Translations under genes and position numbers: made by a program | Notes under the pieces: generated by a model | Seen by the model: only the letters and a program-made list of their open reading frames with translations | Databases searched by the model: none | What the model was told of the DNA's origin: nothing | NCBI GenBank assembly: GCA_015680685.1 | Contig: MNCI01009650.1 | Span: 403,408 to 467,407 of the forward strand | Length of the DNA: 64,000 bases | Source: Gnetum montanum | Taxonomy: Eukaryota; Streptophyta; Gnetopsida; Gnetales; Gnetaceae | Direction of reading: 5' to 3' | Part shown: piece after piece, positions 58,139-64,000 of the stretch | How the letters are laid out: each line of letters starts with the position of its first letter | Numbering within the stretch: the first letter of the stretch is position 1

Positions 58139-58561
58139 TATTATTTCCAATCTCTTACACCAATATAATATTAAATGTAAAAGAAACTACAAAAACTAAA
58201 AAGACATAGAGTTACCGTGGGAAAACCTTCAAGGTGAAAACCCCCAGCAAAAAATCGATTCTTGGACTATTAGCAGCAGCACAACTTCAAAGGATTGAAC
58301 CTCAAGGAAAATTTACAAAGGAGGGGAGATGACTCTCAAGCTTATGCTTCAAAAGAATGTGGCATATTGGATGCTCCCTTTGAGCTCCTTATTATTTCTT
58401 GGGCTACAAAATAAACCCAAAAATAAAAAGGATAAGGTAGTTCATTTTGCTAGGGATATGTATGGGACAAAAAATAACATAGACACAAATAAAAATATAA
58501 CAAGGTAGGGTAAAAATATCTGAAGAAAATCAACATAGATTTGCCTTCATCCACCCTTATA
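58139..58561 (-). mobile_element. Copia 5' LTR
   Basis: 423 bp. Both terminal dinucleotides have decayed (TG/CA read TA). Partner at 53763-54153. Confidence 0.8.
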
Positions 58562-58768
58562 GGTGTGTGGTATTGCTGCCAAGAACCCCATGTAAGGTCC
58601 ACCATGGAAGAAATGGATGGACTTCTATGCAAATTATATATGGTAGTGATAGTTGAGGAACCAAAACCAATATCTTTAAAAAGTAGTTTATTTGGGTTTC
58701 TCACTTCTATGGAAAGGAAATTTCAAGCTTTTAAGCCTTCTCCTACTTCTAATTCTTCTACATTCTAA
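58562..58768 (+). pseudogene. C-terminal end of an LRR-RLK kinase domain
   Basis: GVWYCCQEPHVRSTMEEMDG and LLCKLYMVVIVEEP match G1 GVWCCCQESHVRSTMGEVEG (30781-30880), the end of the kinase C-lobe. After VEEP the sequence differs from G1 and continues SLKSSLFGFLTSMERKF to a stop at 58766-58768. The rest of the kinase is absent; the copia element abuts it on the left. Remnant of a third RLK copy. Confidence 0.7.
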
Positions 58769-59779
58769 TCTTAATTTCATTTGTTGTTTTAATCTTTATC
58801 TATTTCCTTTGATTATTATTTCAAAATAGTTTTAGTGAAATGGAGTTGGGTGCTTTATCCCTTTTCCTTTATTGTTATTTCAAAATAATTTCAATGAAAT
58901 GCATTTAGCTTCAAAGTTCATGAAAATGTGACATATGTTATGGAAAAATTGTTGGTGACCTTTCTCATTTCTTCACATTTTCTGTACTACAAATAGTTAA
59001 TCTTATATCATGCTATGAAAATCTATGTTGAAGCAACATCATGTCTTCGTTAGCTTCCTATCACATATTTTTTTTTAACATATTTGTTGTCACTTATAAA
59101 TTTGCAATATACAATTTCTATCCCATGTTTATTGATTTCCAATCTACTAGTATCACATTGTTATAATTTTATTCAAAATGGAGAGAGAAACCTAAATGTA
59201 CCTAATATATAAGAATAAATGTACTTGATATTTAAGAATAAAGATAGATTTGAAATTTGATTATTAATGTTATTTTGACTTAATAACAAAAAGATTCATA
59301 TAATGTAAAATTTAATTTCAAAGCACTAAATAATTCTTGTCATAATATTTGCTTTGAAAGGGCTTTTTCTCCATGATTTTCAAATTCATCTTGCATCTGT
59401 AACATGGAAAGTTAAAAGACTCTTATCAAGACACAAATAAAAATTCCGACATGAGGTTACCAACTCACATCTCTTGTCACTAGGCTAACACGTTAGTGTT
59501 ATTACTCATTCTAAACACCTTTTACCTGGTATTTTTTCAAATTTATAATTGCATAAATAATAGGAAACATTATTGAGAAACCAAATTTGTTAGGAAAGGC
59601 AGTAGTCTATGTAGGATTAGATAAAACATGGATAGATGAGATTGCTCTTAAAATTTTTCCAAAATCCTAAATTTCATGCCTGCCTTATTATGATAAGTTT
59701 AATGCATTTCTTAGTTTGACAATTGAGAATTTCATTTTTGTCTCTACATAGTAAAGGTAGTGCTACCAGTCCCAAGTTA

Positions 59780-59827
59780 CCTTGCCTAAAACACAAGACA
59801 AAGCCTTGCCTAAAACACAAGACAAAG
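59780..59827. repeat. 24-bp tandem duplication
   Basis: Two copies of a CCTTGCCTAAAACACAAGAC-type unit, period 24, perfect over the full unit. Confidence 0.9.
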
Positions 59828-60398
59828 CGAAAAAAAAAAAATTCCAACATATCAAGATATTTGACGGAATGCTATTGCAGTTCTACGTTTCCACTTGGTA
59901 CTGTGGTCGATACTTCAAACCAAATTCTGTAAAAAGCTATGGTGAGTGTCTCACACAACTTTCCAAAGAAAAAGACATTCTGATTCTTTTTCTGCGATGT
60001 GATAGCCAGCAGATGTCTGTCTGCACTAAAACACGATGATATTCTTAACACCACAAAATTTTCGTGGATGTAAATGAATCTTGAAAAGTAGTTTAGGTAA
60101 ATTCTTCGTTGCTTCCCGGAAATGAAAGCTTCCTGACTTAGGTACCTATGTCATTTTTTTCCACTTTCAACGTTGAGCCAGTTTCTTCGTAACTGTTGTC
60201 TGTGAAAGGAAGAGAACGATTCAAAATGTTGAATAGTAGCATGCGTGGAATATCATCTGGATTTTTCTTTTAGTTTTGTTTGTTGTTTGAGGGCACCTTC
60301 CATTGCAGTTCTACGGTATCTTCGTCGATACTTCCTTACCCAAGCCAGCCAAAATTCTGTAAAAGCCTTTGACCAACGTCTGACACAAAGAAAGCATT

Positions 60399-60478
60399 CT
60401 GATTTTTCTGGTTTCACATTTTCGGTACCACTTTCTTTCTGATTTTTCTGGTTTTACATTTTCGGTACCACTTTCTTT
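60399..60478. repeat. 40-bp tandem duplication
   Basis: CTGATTTTTCTGGTTTCACA-type unit twice, period 40, with one C/T difference visible. Confidence 0.9.
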
Positions 60479-60730
60479 GTTCATGTCTCTTTCAGCTGCT
60501 TAAGGAATGGAAGACTCATGACTGAGCCTAAGAACCAGCTCCATCTCCTCAAATTTCAAAGATATTGTTACCACTCTTACGGTCTTTCTTTACTCCATGA
60601 TAATGACTTCTCCTCTACCCTGATAAAGACACTGCAATGTGCAAGCCAGCCCAGCCCATGTTTTTCTTGACTAAAATAATGATATGCTTAACATGAGTAC
60701 AGGTGCCCAAATCCATAATCTGAACGTAAC

Positions 60731-60814
60731 GTAGTATGACACAAATGGAGGGTTTCCACAGAATTTGTGAACGTAGTATGACACAAATGGAGGGTTTCCA
60801 CAGAATTTGTGTGG
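60731..60814. repeat. 42-bp tandem duplication
   Basis: GTAGTATGACACAAATGGAG-type unit twice, period 42, virtually perfect. Confidence 0.9.
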
Positions 60815-62226
60815 AAGGAGCATTGAAAAGTAGTCTAGATAAGTTTCTTTTCTCTTGTTACTTCCCCACTCTCATCTGTTTCTGTCCTTCTTTTATGTAT
60901 TTATTTATTTTTCATCAAGGATGAATTGGTTGTACGGGAATAACATGTATATCCTGCACTGAACTCAGGGAAAATGCTCATTGCAGAGGGTCAGGACAAA
61001 GAATTACGGGGCCCCTATAGAAAAAGCAATGGGCATTGAAAGGTTGGAGCATTGAAAACACAGACATGGTTATATTTCTGTGTAAACCCTATTTTGGAAC
61101 ATGGATGTCTTTCTAACATTCTCATGATTAATAGATTAAGATATTTGTTTTAATTGCTCATTTTCAGCTAATCCAATTTAAAATGGGTTTGATTTACGCA
61201 CGTATTAATTTTATTTTAGTTTGGGAAATGAATTAAGATTTCAAAGTAAGCTGTTTCTGCCATTCGCTATGGTTTAAATAAAACATAGGTTTCATTAAAA
61301 TTTACAATAAACAACTAATGAGATCTTTTCATTTGAAACATGTAAAACATTGAAAATGAATACCATATTCTCATACAATGTTTCACTTTGGATAACATTA
61401 AATAGAAATGAAATCTTGAAGTTGAAATTTGGTTGATTTGTTCTAAATATTACTGAGAACACTTTTTTAATGATGTTTTCATAACTCATAATACATACAT
61501 TTCGACTATTCAATAGATGTTTTAGTTTTGAAATTAACCACCAAAATTTGGCTATAAAATTTTTTTATTTATTAAAAAATTTCTAATGTAATGCCTAACT
61601 TTGTTACTTTGATTATGGTGATGTATCCAAAATTTTACTTTTCTTAAAAAAAGATTAGATATTTCAGGAACTAGCATGTAAAGAAAGAAAGAAAGTTTAC
61701 GATTAATAATATCCACAAATAAATCACAAATAAAATTATTTAAAGTTAATTATTCACAAACCTACTGTAGACCGCCACCAACTGCATAAACATCATGCAC
61801 AAATCCACCGTCCACCACATGCCAACCACCCAGAGAAAGAGGAGGTTCAATCCATGGCTTTACGGCCCTGGCCTCACTGGCCTAGGGCTTCCTCGCCTGA
61901 CTTCTCCTCCTCTCCTCCCCAACTCCATTACCTTGATAGCTTTTTATAGCCAATTTTAGGGTTAGGGTAACCCATCTTTTTTTTTCTAATTTTTATTTTA
62001 ATTTTTTTTATTTTTTTATTTTTTATTTTAAATAAACGAAGACCCCATGCCAAGCATGCCCGTGTTGGTACCAACACCTACCTAGTTTAAAAGCTTATTT
62101 ATATAATAAGGTGTTCAATAATCTTAATTACTGATCGGATATTGATTTTCCCTGTTTTTGACCTTGCCGTGTGTTACGGGCCTGAATCGACTTTAATGCC
62201 ACCCTATCCTAAATAATAATCTTCAT

Positions 62227-62372
62227 GGAATAAAGTGTTCACCTTCAAATGCATTGCTGACTTGTACTGCACCTTTGTCTTTTACCGAGTTAGGTACGTG
62301 GAATAAAGTGTTCGCTTTCAAATGCATTGATGACTTCCACCGCAGCTTTGTCTTTTACCGAATGTGGTTGAT
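62227..62372. repeat. 73-bp tandem duplication
   Basis: GGAATAAAGTGTTC at 62227 and 62300; the copies differ at several positions, so this is older than the other three. Confidence 0.85.
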
Positions 62373-62835
62373 GAGCTTTGTTGAATAAGGAAATATAATA
62401 CAAAGTTCACAGTACGTGGATTATCTTCTTTGTTTATTTTTATTTTATTTTTTTTTGCCTTTTTCCTTGGCTTCACTTCAGCTTGACCGAGATATATGAC
62501 TTTTCTTTTCATGTATTTTTTATGTTTCACTCGGTGAAACCGTGCCTCTCACGTCCGGCAGAGGAAAGAAAGCTGAACCTTCTTTTATAGTATGTCCAAA
62601 GGCTTAAACCAGGGTAAATGAAATTTCCCTACGTCGTCAGAGTGAAATCATTTTCTTGGATTGACTTTGATTCTCGTCTTTCCTTTTCTGCTACTGCTGG
62701 ACGAAATTTCCATGTTTTTAAGTTGAAATGATAGCGTCTATTTGACCAAGAACGCTATAGTTTTATCTTTCATGCATAACATAGAGTCTGTTCAATTTTT
62801 ATGCACCTGTGTGGTTATTATTTGCCCATAAAAAA

Positions 62836-63115
62836 GTGACGCCGCAGACGCGTAAATACGCGAATTTAACTTTTCGTATAATCCTAAAGCTCACACAAAC
62901 CAACACATACGTTAGCTATGAGGTCGTCCACACAGTTTACTGGCAAAGGCTGAGATAAAGGTGGAAGTGCTTTGGAAAGTTCATCCAACAGAGATATTTT
63001 GGCTCTATAAGAATGATAACTTTCGGCCACATAATCCATGATCAATCGAACCAAAGGTTTAGAAATCGCCGTTTCCAGTTTTGAGCTGCTTCAGGGAATT
63101 GCTATATCGTTAACT
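62836..63115 (+). promoter_or_regulatory. Promoter and leader of G2
   Basis: Homologous to 4627-4950 of pseudogene G1. CTATAAGAA at 63005-63013 is a probable TATA box, about 110 bp before the ATG, leaving a leader of roughly 70-80 nt. GACGCCGCAGACGCG and ATACGCG motifs upstream are GC-richer than the G1 copy. Confidence 0.6.
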
Positions 63116-64000
63116 ATGTCTCTCTGTGTATCATTGTTATTGTTAGGAATATCCTTGCTCATCCCTTACATCCATGGCAATGAAGTGCAAACTCTTCTTG
63201 CATTCAAGTCGTTCATCACAGCTGATCCATATGGTTCCCTTGAGGATTGGACGCCAAATTCCCCAAATCCTTGTAACTGGACTGGCATCACCTGCTGTGA
63301 TCGAGATTATCTAAATAGCTGCAGCTCTTCTGTTCAAGAAATTGATCTGACGGACAACCTTTTGAAAGGACAGATTTCTTCTTTCATTGGGAACCTCTCT
63401 TATTTGAGACAACTAGACCTATTCGGTAATCATTTTCATGGATCCATTCCTGCTTCACTTGGAATGCTTTCTGAGCTATTTAGGCTTGAACTTAGCAATA
63501 ATAGTTTGAATGGTGTTATTCCATCAGAAGTTGGCAAGATGTCCTCTCTGACGATTCTTTCTTTGTCATCCAATACTCTCACAGGATCCATTCTTGCCTC
63601 CTTAGCAAATCTGTCTAACCTCCGCTTTCTTTTACTTGACCATAATAATTTGAGTGGTGTTATTCCACCAGAAGTTGGCAAGATGTCCTCTCTGAAGATG
63701 GTTTCTTTGTCATCCAATACTCTCACAGGATCCCTTCTTGCCTCCTTTGCAAATCTGTCTAACCTCCGCTTTCTTTTACTTGACCATAATAATTTGAGTG
63801 GTGTTATTCCATCAGACGTTGGCAAGATGTCCTCTCTGAAAATTCTTTCTTTGTCATCCAATAATCTCACAGGATCCATTTCTGCCTCCTTTGCAAATCT
63901 GTCTAACCTCCGCTTTCTTTTACTTGACCATAATAATTTGAGTGGTGTTATTCCATCAGAAGTTGGCAAGATGTCCTCTCTGAAGATGGTTTCTTTGTCA
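63116..64000 (+). CDS. LRR receptor-like protein/kinase G2, 5' part (runs off window)
   Basis: ATG at 63116, then 295 codons with no stop to the window end. Residues 1-21 form a signal peptide (hydrophobic core LLLLGISLLIPYI). Residues 22-61 form an LRRNT_2-type cap with TLLAFKSFI, LEDW and NPCNWTGITC (Cys53, Cys60). LRRs begin near residue 75 (EIDLTDNLLKGQI, SYLRQLDLFGNHFHGSIP) and follow the plant 24-residue extracellular pattern with IP. From 63533 the repeats are a 144-bp tandem array. By comparison with G1 the missing part should hold further LRRs, a transmembrane helix and a Ser/Thr kinase. A receptor-like protein without kinase is possible. Start choice is supported by the signal peptide and by conservation of the upstream leader with G1. 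It is the only gene here without visible damage. Ligand and pathway cannot be read from this part. Confidence 0.9.
   Translation, partial: MSLCVSLLLLGISLLIPYIHGNEVQTLLAFKSFITADPYGSLEDWTPNSPNPCNWTGITCCDRDYLNSCSSSVQEIDLTDNLLKGQISSFIGNLSYLRQLDLFGNHFHGSIPASLGMLSELFRLELSNNSLNGVIPSEVGKMSSLTILSLSSNTLTGSILASLANLSNLRFLLLDHNNLSGVIPPEVGKMSSLKMVSLSSNTLTGSLLASFANLSNLRFLLLDHNNLSGVIPSDVGKMSSLKILSLSSNNLTGSISASFANLSNLRFLLLDHNNLSGVIPSEVGKMSSLKMVSLS
63533..64000 (+). repeat. 144-bp tandem array encoding LRR pairs in G2
   Basis: GGCAAGATGTCCTCTCTG recurs at 63533, 63677, 63821 and 63965, exactly 144 bp apart (48 residues, two LRRs). Units are almost identical at DNA level; changes include SEVGK, PEVGK, SDVGK and the residues around GSILAS, GSLLAS and GSISAS. 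The array continues beyond the window. Confidence 0.95.

Larger units (their letters stand above)
53763..58561 (-). mobile_element. Ty1/copia LTR retrotransposon
   Basis: LTRs at 53763-54153 (3', left) and 58139-58561 (5', right). Minus-strand order is gag, protease, integrase, RT, RNase H, the copia order. tRNA-iMet-type primer site at 58119-58138. All domains carry stops or shifts. The left LTR lacks about 30 bp of its outer end and abuts element B. No target duplication is visible, so at least one border was rearranged. Confidence 0.9.
58769..62835. other. Unique intergenic DNA upstream of G2
   Basis: No supported gene or element. Short tandem duplications at 59780, 60399, 60731 and 62227 are listed separately. 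A GC-richer pocket with C-rich strand bias lies at 61770-61930. A T-rich run is at 61980-62035. Imperfect repeats 59879-59985 and 60305-60404 share CAGTTCTACG, TCGATACTTC and AAATTCTGTAAAA. Confidence 0.5.

Noticed and set aside
59780-60814. CRISPR-like or minisatellite array
   Set aside because: Only two-copy duplications of unrelated units; no spacer-repeat pattern, and the context is plant nuclear DNA.
63436-63969. Long minus-strand open frame opposite G2
   Set aside because: It is the antisense shadow of the 144-bp LRR array; its 48-residue repeat mirrors the sense repeats, and the sense strand has the signal peptide, cap and LRR motifs.
1-64000. tRNA, rRNA or microRNA genes
   Set aside because: I saw no cloverleaf with A/B boxes, no rRNA-like sequence and no convincing miRNA precursor; tRNA-like stretches found are only retrotransposon primer sites.

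Overview
The window is plant nuclear DNA dominated by retrotransposons. Nearly all of it up to about 58.6 kb is LTR-retrotransposon sequence, nested several layers deep and full of stop codons and frameshifts. The only ordinary genes visible are leucine-rich-repeat receptor-like kinase (LRR-RLK) genes and their broken relatives. AT-rich sequence, old diverged LTR pairs, Tat/Athila-type Ty3 elements, a tRNA-iMet-primed Ty1/copia element and plant-type LRR-RLKs all indicate a plant with a large, repeat-swollen genome. A conifer or other gymnosperm is plausible, but that is inference only.

Layout, left to right. (1) 1-4071: 3' end of a plus-strand LTR element (here E0) with a decayed extra ORF and its 3' LTR. 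(2) 4627-5221: promoter and first exon part of an LRR-RLK pseudogene (G1), cut at a CATTT target site. (3) 5222-28652: a plus-strand Ty3 element (E1, 1.87-kb LTRs) inserted in G1. Inside it at 8500-24169 lies a minus-strand Ty3 element (E2, duplication CTAGT), and inside E2's 5' LTR at 18085-23483 lies a plus-strand, pol-less element (E3, duplication GTATT/ATATT) that contains a 944-base assembly gap. (4) 28653-30928: the rest of G1 (LRRs, transmembrane segment, degenerate kinase). (5) about 31020-48136: a minus-strand Ty3 element (A) split between protease and reverse transcriptase by a plus-strand Ty3 element (E5, 34746-44731, perfect GTAAG duplication). (6) 48.1-51.85 kb: repeats and a decayed minus-strand coding region of unknown identity. 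(7) 51862-53762: a second copy of the G1-tail/element-A junction. (8) 53763-58561: a minus-strand Ty1/copia element, then the C-terminal end of another RLK copy. (9) 58.77-62.83 kb: unique DNA with several short tandem duplications. (10) 62836-64000: promoter and open 5' part of an apparently intact LRR-RLK (G2), running off the window with a nearly identical 144-bp (two-LRR) tandem array.

Biology. G2 is the one gene that looks functional: signal peptide, LRRNT_2-type cap, then LRRs, with no stop in 295 codons. G1 is its paralogue. It shares about 270 bp of promoter and leader but has lost its ATG, is interrupted by 23.4 kb of nested elements, and carries a degenerate kinase. The Ty3 elements E2, E3 and E5 are related: they share MSSS-type Gag starts (E2, E5), a C-x2-C-x3-H-x4-C zinc-knuckle region, LTRs ending CTCATCA or a close variant, a tRNA-Asp-like primer site where visible (E2, E5), and a 3' inverted-repeat motif. 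E0 and E3 share an additional, non-Gag-Pol ORF. No element is intact enough to look autonomous.
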